A stretch of 64,000 nt of DNA from Microvelia longipes (lineage: Eukaryota; Arthropoda; Insecta; Hemiptera; Veliidae): assembly GCA_018340805.1 (NCBI GenBank), contig JACMZG010001914.1, positions 30,776,899-30,840,898 of the forward strand. Direction: 5' to 3'. The notes beneath the pieces are model-generated. The model was not told where the DNA came from. It made no database searches and worked only from the letters and a program-made list of their open reading frames with translations. Below, piece by piece: positions 25,201-39,155 of the stretch (positions within the stretch are counted from its first letter, which is position 1; each line of letters opens with the position of its first letter). Position numbers and translations under genes: made by a program.

Positions 25201-28200
25201 AAATATAATTAAAACAAATATATAAAAATTTCAAAATAAAATATGAATGTCACAATAAAAGAAATGTTTTTTTTTTAAGACAAAAATAATTTAAATATAT
25301 ATATATAGGTCCTCCAACCTAGGGAAATATTTAAAGACAAATAAAGTCACTAAGATAAAGAAAAGTCAAAATAAATAAAGAAAATGTTAAATAATGAAGG
25401 AAATCGCTTAAAAGGCACCCCACAATTATTAAAAGTTATTAAAAATATTTTTGAAAAAGAAAATACAATTTTTTGGACTTTAGAAAATTAAAATATACTA
25501 TCAGGAATACAGAGATTGGTTAGAGGTCGTGTATAGGGGGTTCACGAGTTGAAGGTTCACAAAATTAAATAAATAAATAAGTATATATTTCCTTAATTAA
25601 ATTTAAATATATAATTTATTATAAAATTATATTTACACCATTGATTGAGTTATGAAAAATTGGAAAAAATTAAAGTTACAAAATGTATTTTTTTTGTTTC
25701 TTAGTAATATTTTTTTAGTATATTATGTATCCTAAAATTGGAAATGTATTAGATAGAAACGGGTTTTATTTAAGAATCTTTTAAATTTTATATGTCAATC
25801 AGTAGCTAAAAAAGTGTACTTTCTTTATTTAAATATGTTGCTTATAATTTTTTAAGTTCTTATTAATTTAAATAAGATAATTTTTGATATAATTGTCATC
25901 AAAAGATTTTCTTGCTATTAAAATAGATAAATTATGTGAACGCACACAGTGTCTGTAAAAGATGAATGTAGCGTTAGGGGAAAGTGTTGTAAAGCTTGTG
26001 AGCTCCTTCGTATTTCTGACTTCCTTATACTACAGCTCCACTGTGTATCCCGCTTTGCCCGCGGGATTATCCCAGTTTGGCGCGTTTTAAAAGCAAAAAG
26101 GGTTGGTGTAAAGAAGGGATCAACTGGGAAATAAAGAAGACCTTTTAAGCCTTTAGTAGGATTTGGGTTATGACGTCATTGCCTTGTTTTCCCGCTCTTT
26201 TTTAAAATCTCTTCTGTATGTATACCCAGTCACCCTCCTTCAACAAGCTATTCTACTTCCCCTATAACTGCGCTGTAAATATTTCTAACAAGCCCTAAAA
26301 CATGTTATCGACTTATTGCCATAAAAATAGCTACTAAATTGGCAACCAAGAATTTTTGCATTTTCATGTATTTGCTTCATTCATGCATTTGTATATAAAT
26401 ATAATATTTGATTCAGTGTCTCTTCTTGATGCAACTTGTTGCTATAATTTGTTATTATATAATTGTATAATACGTCAGTTCAAAAAATATATTAATAATT
26501 TAAAAAAAAAATATAGATACTTTTAAAAGTGTTATCATTCGTAATTTTTGGTAAAAGACCTAAGAATTTACCTTTCAAACGAAAACTATAGTTAACTTTT
26601 AACTGTCATCTCAATATTATAGAATAATAAATTAATGCCTAAAATTATTAAAGAATTCCATTCAAAATACCTCATGATAGTTTAAAAGTATGCTAAGAAT
26701 TATACGCCAACATAAATTAACACAAAACTAAAACGATAACCAATTTATATCAAAAACAAGGGTTTAGAACTAATTACAAACGTTCAAAACTAAAAAAGAG
26801 ATCAGAATAGGAAAATTTTAATTATTTTATACGTTAACATTTTGTTAATTGTTATCTTTAACTTGAAAATTATTGTTACTTTAATAAATAAAATAATCCT
26901 TTCTTTCTTTTTTACCTTATTAGCGTTTTCATTTAGACTAGGTTTATTTATTATTCAACTCTATCAAAGAATAGGGCTCATTAATTATAAATCGCAAAAA
27001 TTAAATATATTTTTAAATTGAATAGAAATATTACACTCGCTTTATTAGTTGTAAAACAAGTAATTAATTTTAAAAATGTAAAGTGCTTTAAAAGTGGTTT
27101 TACGTCTTTATTACAAGTATTTTTTAATGTAAAGTAGTTTTAAGTCCAACATCCTTGTGTTGTTCTAGATAATTGCTTTCATCTAACATAAACTTTTTTT
27201 CAATCGATGATGAATTTAATTCAATTGAAGTTTTTAATTTATTGATAAATTATTGATTAATTATATTTTTTGATTTTAAAAATTCTTTTCTTATTTTTAA
27301 GTGAAAAGTTAATATTTAATACCACGAAGCTTTATGGGATCTTTAAAGTTAGAACATATTTTTTAGTGTCGACCTAAAAAAAAGTGATTTGAATAAAACT
27401 AAATACCGGATTTTCTATCTATTTAAGTCATATTAAATCTATTTAATTGAAATAATAATTTAATTTTTAAGTTTGTTGAAACCAGGTCGTGAAGGTTGTC
27501 ACTAGGTTAACACTAGTATACTATCGATAAAAAGTTGTCTGGAGTTATAGAGGTATGCAACTTTTCTTTGGTAGCACTTCTTATTTTATAGAACAATCAT
27601 TTTTATCACTTTGACTAAAGTAGCATGAAGTTCTATAATATTTGAAATACCTTATTAGTAACATATCTCGTTAAACCTTGTGACCATCTTCAGTCTAAAA
27701 TTTTTACATGTCCTACAAGTAATCTCAGTAGAGACCTAAGATAAAACGTGCAAAAATCGCTTAAGAGTTCTTGAAGATAAAACCCAAACGATTTTAAGAT
27801 ACCATTCAAAATCGCGGTCATTTTGAATTCTAAAAAAGTTCAACTTTATCACTGCGAGAGCATAAAGCCAAAATTGTGTCGCCACCGTGTTACATAAGAT
27901 TAGAGGGCCTCGGACAACGTTCTCCAACACTTCAAGAATTAAAGAAGTCTAAAAAGGTTCACTCTTAATGCTTAACTCGTTTGATAGCAACATATTTTAA
28001 ACTTAGTAATATCTCCATATTTGGTAGATTTTTGATGCATCTGAGAGTAATCAAATAGCAAAATGTATAGCTGTTTAATAAGTAAATTAATAAATAAATG
28101 AACGAATATTGTTATTAACTAACTAAATTGATTAATTAAATTCCTATTCTCTCTAATTTCCAGCTGTTTAAGTTTAATCATTTTTAGTGAATTTTCATAA

Positions 28201-28739
28201 TGTAAGTACCGTTTTTGAGGTTGCTTGGATAAAGGAAGCTAAGGGGGGTAAAATCGGTTTTATATTTGTTATTAGGTGGCAGCAGAACAAAACCTACAAT
28301 GTTACCAATAGAAGTTGTAATCTTGGCATAGGAATAAGCTTATATCTTATAGGCTAACCAGAAATTACTGTTTTTCCTTCTCTTATGTATTACAAACTTT
28401 TACTATGAAGGAAGTGATTTTTTTAAATAAATCGATGATTTTGTAAACAAAGAGATAAAAAATGGTGGACAGATCAACGTGAGAATAATGCTTCCATGTA
28501 AAAAAACATTATCAACCTTTCATGTCACTGTAAAAATGACAATGAAAACTCTTTTTGAAGAATTTTATTTCTGATCGGACAAAGAAATGTCCGAAAAAAG
28601 TATTGTAAAAATAGAAAAATCAGGGAAAAAAGTCTGTCCGAAAGGTTTTAGAAATAGGCTTGAGTCGAAAAAATGTCCAGATAAGCTTCGATATTCAATT
28701 GAATATAAAAAAATGACAAGGAAAAAAGCTGAACGAGAT

Positions 28740-28930
28740 TTGTGATATGGTTTGGATTGTGGTGGTGTGTGTAGGCGTGGAGGATATCCGGTAGGGACCA
28801 TCAGACAGTCCGGAATATGTCGTGTGGATGTGGGATTCGAACCCTCTGACTGAAATGTTGATAATACCGTCTTAATCTCGTCATATCATGAATACAATGA
28901 GATAAACAACATCGCCCACTTCAATGAATC
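28740..28930 (-). repeat. possible tRNA-derived SINE fragment
   Basis: On the - strand GAGGGTTCGAATCCCACATC (about 28831-28850) contains a perfect Pol III B box. The downstream tail CACACGACATATTCCGGAC is tRNA-unlike. A convincing A box and cloverleaf were not found upstream, so it is not a functional tRNA. A SINE head or chance match are both possible. Confidence 0.3.
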
Positions 28931-29043
28931 AGAAATCTTTTGTACTTGTACTATTTCATATTTTTATTATTGTATTTTATACTTGTTAGTTTTATTGTAC
29001 CTAGACTTAGTTATACTCTACTTAATCTTATTACTTAACTGTT

Positions 29044-29410
29044 ATGATCTTATTACACGACAAAAAACTTTATAGGGACCTCTATTTTAAAAATTCAAAC
29101 TTTAGAAAAGGAATAGGTCCTAATAATTTTGCTGAGCTTTCGATATAATTTTATCTTTTTCAAGGCTTAACATAATAAATAATAACAAAAAACAGTTACA
29201 TGGTTGTAACTGTACATATTGGGTACATATATATTAACAAATATATGTTTGGACAATAACTAGAGTAATTCAAGACAAATAATGTTTTTTGTTATTATTT
29301 ATTATCTTAAGCCCTGAAAAAGATAAAATTATTTCGAAAGCTCGGCAAAATTAGTTTTTTTATTTATTAGGACCTATTCCTCCTCAAAAGCTTGAATATG
29401 ATCTTATTAC
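29044..29410. mobile_element. fold-back element with ~100-bp inverted arms
   Basis: The left arm 29093-29193 and right arm 29284-29397 are inverted copies with small indels. Shared blocks include GGAATAGGTCCTAATAA, TAATTTTATCTTTTTCA and ATAATAAATAATAACAAAAA. The central ~90 bp contains a smaller palindrome AGTTACATGGTTGTAACT. The 13-mer ATGATCTTATTAC lies on both sides (29044-29056 and 29398-29410). It may be a target duplication, but related CTTATTACTTAACTG repeats around it weaken that reading. Confidence 0.75.
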
Positions 29411-29668
29411 TTATCTGTTAACTTAATCTTATTACTTAACTGTTGAAGAAATATAAAGAATATAAATTTTAACTTACCTGCCTTATGAGTTAAAATGCAA
29501 TTTTTTTAAATAAAAAATTGTGACGCTACTGCTTAGGTTATAAAATATCCTGAAACTTAAGCAAGAAAGCACGCATTTCAAAGAAACTTGGCCTTACTTG
29601 CGGACGAGCACATCAGAATTATTTTAGATCTAAAGATATTACTGCTTCTCAGCGTCGTTATGAATTCA

Positions 29669-29696
29669 TATCTATCTGTCTATCTATCTATCTATG

Positions 29697-29753
<57 letters not shown>

Positions 29754-29757
29754 TATA
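29669..29757. repeat. compound (TATC)n(TA)n microsatellite
   Basis: Tetranucleotide TATC units run into TA repeats. Confidence 0.95.
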
Positions 29758-29759
29758 TT

Positions 29760-31680
29760 CATTTAACTTTATTAAGTTAAGTTAAATCTAGTTAAGAAAG
29801 GGTTATGAGGTGTGAAGTCCAAGTTCTATTTACTCAATGGTTAATTCTTTTTAGCGAATTTCCAAATCTTAAATTTTGGTAATATCATGGTGATAAATCA
29901 TAATATCTGGTTATATTTGACTTGCAAAATATTCAAATGATACGTGTTATAAAATTGATTTGTTAAGTGTTGTATGGGATAAATCTTTTCAAGATTATGT
30001 GCAGTGCAACCAGTATTATGCTTTGTTTTGTTTCCAATCCTAGACTATACTATTTTTCCGGATTAGAGATTTTTTCTAAAAACGGTTAGTCGGTCGATTT
30101 AGAAAGAGACGGTAGGGAAACTGGATGGTTTTGAAAAAGATGGGATCCGTGGCAGAACCGTGTTAGCCGGGTATTATCCCCTCTCTTCATCAATCATTCT
30201 ACCGAGGGCTTGGAGAGGATAATCCGCTTTGGCGTAGAGGTTTCCTCTGGCCAGAAAACCTTGTGCCTTTAATCCTTTCCTCTTTTAAAAACACACTTAG
30301 ACACAAGCAGGCTTTGGAATCCCGTCCTTGGTCGGAGCTTAGCTCTCCTCACATCCCCCCGCAGCTCTAATAACGAATAATTGATCATATCTCCCTCCGC
30401 TCCTTTTAAAAGATAACTGATAAAGGACAATCGCTCCCTTTTTAATTTATTGAATTTGTTACAATTTTCCCTCAACCTCTTGAAAACTCTTTCATGACTA
30501 AATAAAATCACAAATGATATTATCCCTCATAAACTTGCTGAACTTATCTAATTTAACTCGAGAGACAAAAAAAACTTGTAATTGAGGTTTACATTCGGTT
30601 TAATTCTAAAGCATAATCTGTATTTAAAGTGCCCTCTTTGTCATTTCTAATCAGATTAGAAAATTCCATGAGAAAGTTTTTTAAAGTTGTATTTTTCAAA
30701 TAAATCAGTCCTAGAGCATCTTACCTTAAGTTTAGGTTTAGATTATACGAATTTCAATATTAAAAGAAAGAATAATAAAGAAGGATTTTATCAAATGAAT
30801 AAGGGAAATCAAATTCAAATTTTCAAAAATTTTGACATTTTGTTATTAGTTTTAAAATTTATATCATACGATTTTGTAAGTGTACATTAAGTTTTGCGCT
30901 TAACACATTAACGAAGAGCAGTTTTTAAGACTGCTATATAGGTACCTCTAAGTATAAGTATTGCCATGTTTTAATAATGCTATTTAGAGAACTTAAGTGT
31001 ATCTTTAGCCAATTATTTCATTTTTTAATAGTATAATATAATATTTTACATTGTCGATTATGTTATCCTGGATATTCTCGTATCGTTTTAATTTGTTTTA
31101 CAAGATACTTGTAAAGCTGATATCCAGTTCTGTATTTATACTTGATAGAATATTATTGGACACAATATAATGTTAAGCAAAACTCGATAGTATCAAAATG
31201 ATGTGCAGTATTATTTATATGGCAAGACTTTTTTCTTTTTATTTTTTTTATTGTATTATTTAATATTCATGATTGACATTGATGTCTCATATCAGTTGAA
31301 TGGTATGGCATCGGATATGATTCACATGGTTGGTACTTGACACTGTCCATGGTCGCTTCCCCTAAATCAAGTTATCCATTCCGCGCGTGTTAACCAGTTT
31401 GTTACATCAATAACATCTTTATTCCATCAGTTTTGTCTAACTGCACCGCAACCCGCTACAATTTGATTGCTATCTTCTGTGTCTGTTATTATAATTAAAA
31501 GATTCTTTATATATTTATTTGTCTCTTACTATAATTATATTTTATATTTCTATAATATCTTTTAGCTCTATTATACTGGGTGTAGTTTTCAAATTCATCA
31601 CTCTGATTGACTTATTTTTGTGTGAGGCCATCACAATAAAATTGGTATCTACTCCGTCTAAATTGATTCAAATACTCAAT
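29760..31680. other. gene-free intronic stretch
   Basis: A less AT-rich patch at 30090-30400 has GGATAATCC-type motifs resembling those near 13101 and 26056. The - strand frame at 30269-30511 has no recognisable domain. Confidence 0.4.
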
Positions 31681-31684
31681 TTTT

Positions 31685-32105
31685 TGTTTGGCCATCGTTT
31701 GGTATATACGGTTATCTTATTACCAAAATGTGTTTTACGGTCTCTTTAAAGAATTAAATTGGGGCATACTTTTGTTTTAATTGTGTGAGAATCTGTCTTG
31801 TATCCCAAACAATTTGATACCATGCAATATAATTAAATTCAGTTATTTTTTTTTGGAACTATCGTTTGCCATACATAAGGATTATTACTAATAAATTAAT
31901 TACTAATTTATAAATAAAAATAAGCATACTGGTACTAAAGAATTCATCACTTATAATAAATACATTGTATGGAAAAATAAGGGTCTGGGAAAAATTTCCG
32001 GAATTTAGCAATATTGGTATCCAATTGTCCAAGACATGACACAGTTGCAGTACCGTACACATTTTGGTGACCACATCACCATACATGCCAAACGATTGCA
32101 AAAAT
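31685..32105. repeat. diverged inverted repeat pair
   Basis: The + strand segment from 31690 (CATCGTTTGGTATATACGG, ACCAAAATGTGTTTTACGGT, CAATTTGATACCATGCAATA) resembles the - strand of 31985-32105 (AATCGTTTGGCATGTATGG, ACCAAAATGTGTACGGTACT, CAATTGGATACCAATATTGC). A third short ATCGTTTGCCATAC lies at 31860. This suggests two inverted copies of an unknown element. Confidence 0.55.
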
Positions 32106-34725
32106 ATTATTAGGTATTATAACTCCTAGTGGTCGACTTAGTGGAGGTAGATATCAATTTATCACCTATAGCTCCGTATGGAGCTGAGTATTCAAGGTGA
32201 TGTATTTGAAATGTACCAACCTGTATTTTTAAATAGTAATAATTAATATAAAACATATATTGGTAATATTGATTATTGGTATGTTAAACGATAAGTAATT
32301 TGATAGTTTATGTAATGTAAACAAAAAGAAAGATAACTAAAAGTACGTAATTTTTTGTATTATGGATCTACTGTAAAATGTTAAAATTAGAACAGGATAA
32401 GGTTCATGTTTTGATAAAAATTCATTAGAAGTACGAAGGTATAAGGTGCCTCCTGATCTAAAGCTGATTTTATTTTTAAAAACTCAAAGATAAAGAGATT
32501 TTGGATCTAGGAATTCATAACCCTTCTTAAAAACTAAGAGGGAAACGTGCTTTTAAATCCCTGGGGTATCCTGTCTATTATTTTACTTCCATTATGGATT
32601 AACTAAAGTGAATCTTAGAGTGTAAAAATAAAATAGAGGGGTTTAGTTAAAATGTGCGGACGTAATATTTATTGTTTGTTGTTTTATATAAATTTAAAAA
32701 TGTTAGTAAAAATTGAATTTCTTTTGTTTCTAATTCTTCTTACTTATTTCTAAAGTTAAAATTATACTTATATAAGTTCTAGAATGGGTATAAATGAGCC
32801 CATCTTCAAGAAAAAAAGATAAAGACAGAACTGAAAACAGAACAGAATGATTTTCTGTGGACAGACTCTTTATATTTTTTTCCTTATCCTTATATCATTA
32901 TAATTTCTGTCTTTTTTAAGGAATTAAAAAAATCCCCAAAAACGTATTATCTCTTTTGCCTCATATTTTCTCAGTGAGCTTCTTTTGAAAAAATCGCTTG
33001 TAAGGCCGGTGGAGTAAAAAATATTTAAAAGTTAGCTTTATACTCTTACAAACACAGCACTAAATTATCTCCAACTAAATTCTACTAACTTTAGCTGCCT
33101 TTTGAAGCAGTAAGGGTATAGTGTGAACTTTTTTTGATAAATTATCCTATATTGTTTTAATTTTTGTGTGTTTTTCTCAATTTTGTAACATCTTATACTT
33201 ATTTTTTTTTTTAAAAAGTAAATTAGAGTATGATTTGTGTTAAAATTTTACGTAATATCTTTCTGTTATTGGGAAAATTTTAGTTTGTTATTTAGTTACG
33301 AATTGCGTCACTATTTAGCGGAATTTTTTTAATTTCAAAAAAGTTAATATTCTATATTTACTTTTTAAATCCTTCTTATTTCTAAAGATCAATGGATTTA
33401 CGAGTCCAAATACTTGGCAGCTTAAAAAGGAGGTTCAGCTTATCTTAATCTTAAAGTTTTAAAGTTGTAATATAGCAGGTTTAAAGTAATATGTCTCGAC
33501 TTATCCGGTGACTTTGAAATCTTTATGTAAAAAACTTCTCGAGGTAAGAATAATCTCAGGACTTGTAAAGGCAGAAATATCACAAGTATTTCCTGTGCTT
33601 TAAAAGTTGTAAGTATCAAGTCTATAATATAAACTTGATATTTTTAAGTTCTAGGATAGGAAAAATGTAGGGCAATCCGTAAAAAAATTATCTAGCTATA
33701 TACAACAAGTGTTCTAATTGACGTTTGATTATTTTGTACCATCAATGGTCATCCTCAAATGTTAATATTTTAAATTAAAAACCATTGTTCTTGGTTGTAA
33801 TTCATTGAACCTTTCATTCCTTATTTACACCTTTCTCGAATTTTTATTAATATTATTTTATATAATAAAATTTGTTAAACATAGTAAAATTTAGGTTTGG
33901 GTGTGGGTGATATCCCATCAAATATTAGCTTTAGCTTACTTAAAGAATATCATTTTAAAAGAAAATCTGTACTGTATATTTTCCTGCAGTGTGTTACATT
34001 ATTAAGTAATTAAATTAACGTAATCTATAATTATTATTTTCTTTGTATTTTTATTTGTCAAAATGATTATCAACAGTAAAAATCAAGAATGAATTACCTT
34101 AATTGTATTAAATTTGTCTTACTCACAATTCATGTGTATTATATACTTGTAATGAAAAATTGTATCTTTGTAATCAAAACGAGCAATTATTTATGTTGGT
34201 AATCATGCGACACAACTTCCATTTTGTCTTACAACTAATTATTGTCTATATTAGTGTAATAATTAAATAATTTCAAACAAGTTCTCAGTTAAAATTATAC
34301 AATTCTTATGGTGTTGCCATTATTTTTTCACACAGATTAATATGAATGACTGATATTTTTAATTACTTGAATTCTATTAAGGTTTTATTTTGTTAGGTAA
34401 TTTATCTGTATTAGTTAAAAATATATGAGTATTATTTTTTAAATTAATGTTACTTAAAATTTTAAAAATGAACTATATTAACAATAATTTTAAATCTTAT
34501 TATTTTTTCAATAACATAATAATTTATTTCTCGTTACTTGATAACTTAGTATAGCTAAAATTATATATGTTGTTTTAATAACAGCTTAAATAATTTTATA
34601 TTACACATTTTTATTATTAACTTAAATTATCAAGTTAATAATATTATGGGGTTTGCAATAAAATAAACTGTTCAAGACAGTAATTACTAAAGTAAATTAT
34701 TATATTTATTTTTCTTAATAAATCC
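32106..34725. other. gene-free intronic stretch
   Basis: AT-rich sequence with no supported feature. Confidence 0.4.
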
Positions 34726-34728
34726 TAC

Positions 34729-34896
<168 letters not shown>

Positions 34897-34899
34897 ATA

Positions 34900-37800
34900 A
34901 TATTTATCATATATACAAATTGTATTTAAAATGTTATTATAACATTCTACTTTATAAATTAAACTATGATTTCCAGCCAAGATCTAAGAAGGCTTATCGT
35001 GTAGAGGCTAGTTGACTAATGAATCAAGACTGGACCCTCTTTAAAGCCTAATCCTATCTTAAAAAATCTCCTATTCTTAACTGTAATCCCCTGTCAATCA
35101 TCTTTATCCCAGTCTTTATACTCATGGTAACTAAATCTTTTTTTGACTTAAACACCCTATATCCTTTTTAATCCTTTAGTTCTATAACATGCTAAGGGAT
35201 TAATAAGAAAAGAAATAAGAAAAAGAAAACGCATGAGCTTTAAGAACTTGCAGCTGCATACCTTTTTGAAATAATATGACTTTAATCTTCTTTTTAAAGT
35301 TACGTCTTAAAGATTTTTATAAGTTTTATTTATGCTTATTAGTACTTATCCTATTTATTTCTTTTTATAATTTATTTATTAGTTTATTTTTATGTGTTTC
35401 AGGTAAGTCTTTAATGCTGTTTTCTGATGGTAATGTCTTATTGATTGGTTATTATTATAAAGATATGAACGTACAGAGTGGACCAAAAGGCCCCTCTTCC
35501 TAAATTTCGAACCGTTAGGCTTAAATTAATAAAACTTAGGGTACTTTTATTGTCTAAAAGAAACTTACATAGAAACTACCTTTTTGGTTTATTGATATGA
35601 GAACAAGACATTTCTCTTTTTGTATATAACCGCATTTTGGCGAGAAGAAGTGCCCTAAGTCTAAAAACGGGATAGTTTAACTCCTAAGTAAAGAGTTTTT
35701 GAAGTGTAAAAATGCTTTACATTTGTCTAGGATCACAAATAATTCATTACCCTTATTTTAAGGTATTTATAGCAAGTAATGTTGTTAGATTTTGGGATAA
35801 TAGTAATCCTAAATTTGTTTCATATTGGACTTGAATGAGTTCCATATTGTAATGAATGATTTGTATTCCTATGCCAAAAATCAGGTTTTTTTACTCTTAG
35901 CAAATTCTTTTTATTGGCAATTATTGAGCAAATTCTTAAGCTTTAATTTTGAGTTAAAATTACATTTTTTACACTTTAGACAATTACTCCCACCAAAATA
36001 GCAGTCTTAAACGAATATATACTGGGGGAAAATGTCTTGTAATCATCCCAAGAATGCCCATATCTTCCAATTTACTTTTTTTCGCAAAATCAGTTTTGCA
36101 TGGGACACCCGATTTTAACTCCACCACCTAAAAGAATTTTTCTTTACTTTAAAATGTACCTCAAGTTTCATGTACGTACATCATGGTTCAAAATTTTGTA
36201 TGGGTGAGAGGAACTTTTGTATATGCATAACAGTAGTTATGCATTAACCAAGAATTATTTATGATTGAAAAATGGGATGAATTCTTAATGGTCAGTTAAA
36301 ATTTTAACCATTTCATCATCCTAACGATATTTCTAATAGTTAAACAATTTTAACAGTTTTTTTAATAGGAACTTTTTCAAAGTCGGTCGGTGTATGGTAT
36401 AGAGTAAGTAACTTTATTTGTTGAAGCTAAATAAATAAATTATTTATATATAAATAAACCATTTATTATTTTAAAAAAGGTAATATATAGAAACATAAAA
36501 ACGATACAAAAAATTTAAGAATAACAATTATTTATACACTTCTGGTGTTATTTACATAAAAAATATATATTTCAGAAAACACTACCCACAAATGTGGTAA
36601 TCAATTAATAGAAAATCAGTTATGAAGTACCTTGGAATATTCTTAACCCTCGAATTCGCTACGCTTATTGTCATACAGGAGAGATCAGTTTATCTCAGCG
36701 ATCCCCTGTGCATATAAAAATAAACATTATTTATGTTTATCTGGAACAAATAGTGCCAGATTTCAAATCAATTGGATGGTTTTTCCGATTTTTAAAAAAG
36801 GTATTTACGTGTATATACGTTTATGTATCCTTATTCGATAAATAAGTTATATATGTGCTAAAAGTAGAAAGCAACTTCGCAGCTTGTTTGTCTTACATGC
36901 ATTTCGAATTACAAATTGATCTGATAATTACGTCCGTAATTAATATAAAGGTTAAGATCAAAAAGCGCAACTAAATCTAAAGATTTATAACATTCGTACT
37001 TACAGACAGATATAATATAACTTGTTAAATACCTCTCACAAGATCTTTAATATATCATAATATTAATACTTTTTCTATATACCTGCGGTAAAAATGAGGA
37101 AAGTAAAAATCGAAAAAATACTTAAAAAATATTAAAAAATAAAAACGAACACAATGTATTTATTTTGTATATTATTTGTTTTATTTTGTAACAACAGTTA
37201 ACATTTAATATCAGTCTATGAAATATGAAGAATTTAAACCGGATTTAACATCAAGTGTAAAGATTCTGGTGAAAATAAGTTTTCCTGGATGATAAAAAAA
37301 ACTCTTAACCTTCGGAAAAGGGTAAAAACCTTGAGCCCTTCATGAAAACGTTCTGCGATTTTAAACCCCCCATTGTATCGTAGGTCTAAAGGTTAAAAGA
37401 ATAGGATGAAGAATAAAACCTATATCATGTACTTCAAGTTATGAAAATGGAGGAAAATATAAAAGAAAAGTAGCAAGAAGTGGAAAACCTTATGATGCCA
37501 CTTAGGAGTTGTAAAAGGAATTACTTTCTATACATGGTATTAATCTTTATTTTTCCGTTTACATAAGAGGTTACGTATAGGCCCCAAAAAAGGGATTGTT
37601 TTAATACTTTTCAAGAGATAAGTCCAATTAGAGATACTTAGAAGGTTTAAGAGATGTATGCCAAATATTGAATAAAACGTGGATAATACTTAATATAATA
37701 ATACTTTTTAGTGGCATAGAATGTTGAATAAAATTTAGGTTCAATATAATTGTGCGAGAGACACTTAAGTAATGATGGAACTCTGCCTAGATGTTGCATA

Positions 37801-39015
37801 GTATGTTGCTTGTAGGTGTCTCTGGCATTTTATATATATTTTTTTTATTTTGTATGTTTTAATATTTTATCAACTATTCATATTTTACAATACTTGGTTG
37901 CATCAAATGATTAATATATTGGTATACCATGCCAAGTGATTAAAATATAGAAAATTCTGCTGACAGATATCACATACTTATTTTTTTAGTTATTTACAGC
38001 TTATTTTCATCGACATTTCTTAATTATAAGTCTATTTAAGTTCCCTTCTATGCCATACTTTGTGCTCGATGTATCGGACGATTCATCGTAAGAGTGCCAG
38101 ATTTTAGTAATTTATTATTTTATAGTTATTAGTTTTATGAGCATAATGGAAATTTACCTTGTTTGAAAGTTTTTATGTTAAAAAATCTGATAAAATAATT
38201 ATTTACTAAGATTTAAATTTTGGCACTAAGCATGTTAGACATAAAGAGCGAAGAAGACAAGTTGTATGGGTTTCTTAACTTTAAAGCTTCTTTTTCGAGT
38301 TATTCTATTTTTCTGAAAAACTGGTATACTACAATTTTGGTTTTATGCTCTCCTCTGGTTTGATTGTATATAGTTAGTCGCTATGGTTTTATGGGTTTTT
38401 CATTTGGTCTTTCTCACTAAGATTGGCCCCAGGCCCCAGTTATGTAGGTGTTAATAAGATAAACGCAAACAAAGGGAGTCAAATCTCGGTCTCTTTTACC
38501 ATATAAAAGACATAAGTATGGTTTTGTTCTCTGATTGCTGTCATTACCTCTGTCTTTATATCGGGTTAGCGGAAGTTATCAAGTCGGTTCCAGGTCTGTG
38601 ATCGACATGGAAGGTTAGTTTTGTGTGTGGGCCTCACGGCGCTGCAGTCAGGTGAAGTCTTAACCAGACAAGCCGCCCAGTTCCATTGTTCTCAAAGAGG
38701 TTCATAATGCCCTGGAATTGTAAGGGATAACCGGCAGGAAGTCACCACCCTGAATATTATAATCTCTATTATGTACACACATATAAACAACCTCGTTAAT
38801 TTGATTTTATTAATCTATAGATCTCTTATAATATTCTGACCAGACTTTAAAATAACTTTAAATAAGCAAAACCATTTTAAGGCATATTTTACAATTTTTT
38901 CAATTTCCTTTAAATTTAAAAGTATTAAACGTTTTTCTGACTTAGCAAAAAATTAAATGGTTAAACTTACTACCTCGTTTTATCTTTATCTATTATAATT
39001 TATAACAACGCTTAT
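34900..39015. other. gene-free intronic stretch
   Basis: AT-rich sequence. The + strand frame at 35276-35503 is hydrophobic and low-complexity, with no splice context. No gene was called. Confidence 0.4.
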
Positions 39016-39018
39016 AAC

Positions 39019-39155
39019 TATGATAAGAATTATAGAGAGGTACATTTTATTATGATAAGAATTAAAGAGAGGTGCATATCATTGTGATAAGAATTATAGA
39101 GAGGTTCATATCATTATTATAAGAATTATAAAGAGGTATCATTGTAATAAGCAGT
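39019..39155. repeat. 32-bp tandem repeat, four copies
   Basis: TGATAAGAATTATAGAGAGG or a variant starts at 39021, 39053, 39085 and 39117, an exact 32-bp period. Confidence 0.92.

Noticed and set aside
25949..26134. 61-codon + strand frame in a less AT-rich patch of the large intron
   Set aside because: No domain, and no paired acceptor and donor that would keep the dve phase.
28831..28930. Candidate tRNA gene on the - strand
   Set aside because: The T-arm/B-box string is present, but D arm, anticodon arm and a matching acceptor stem cannot be built.
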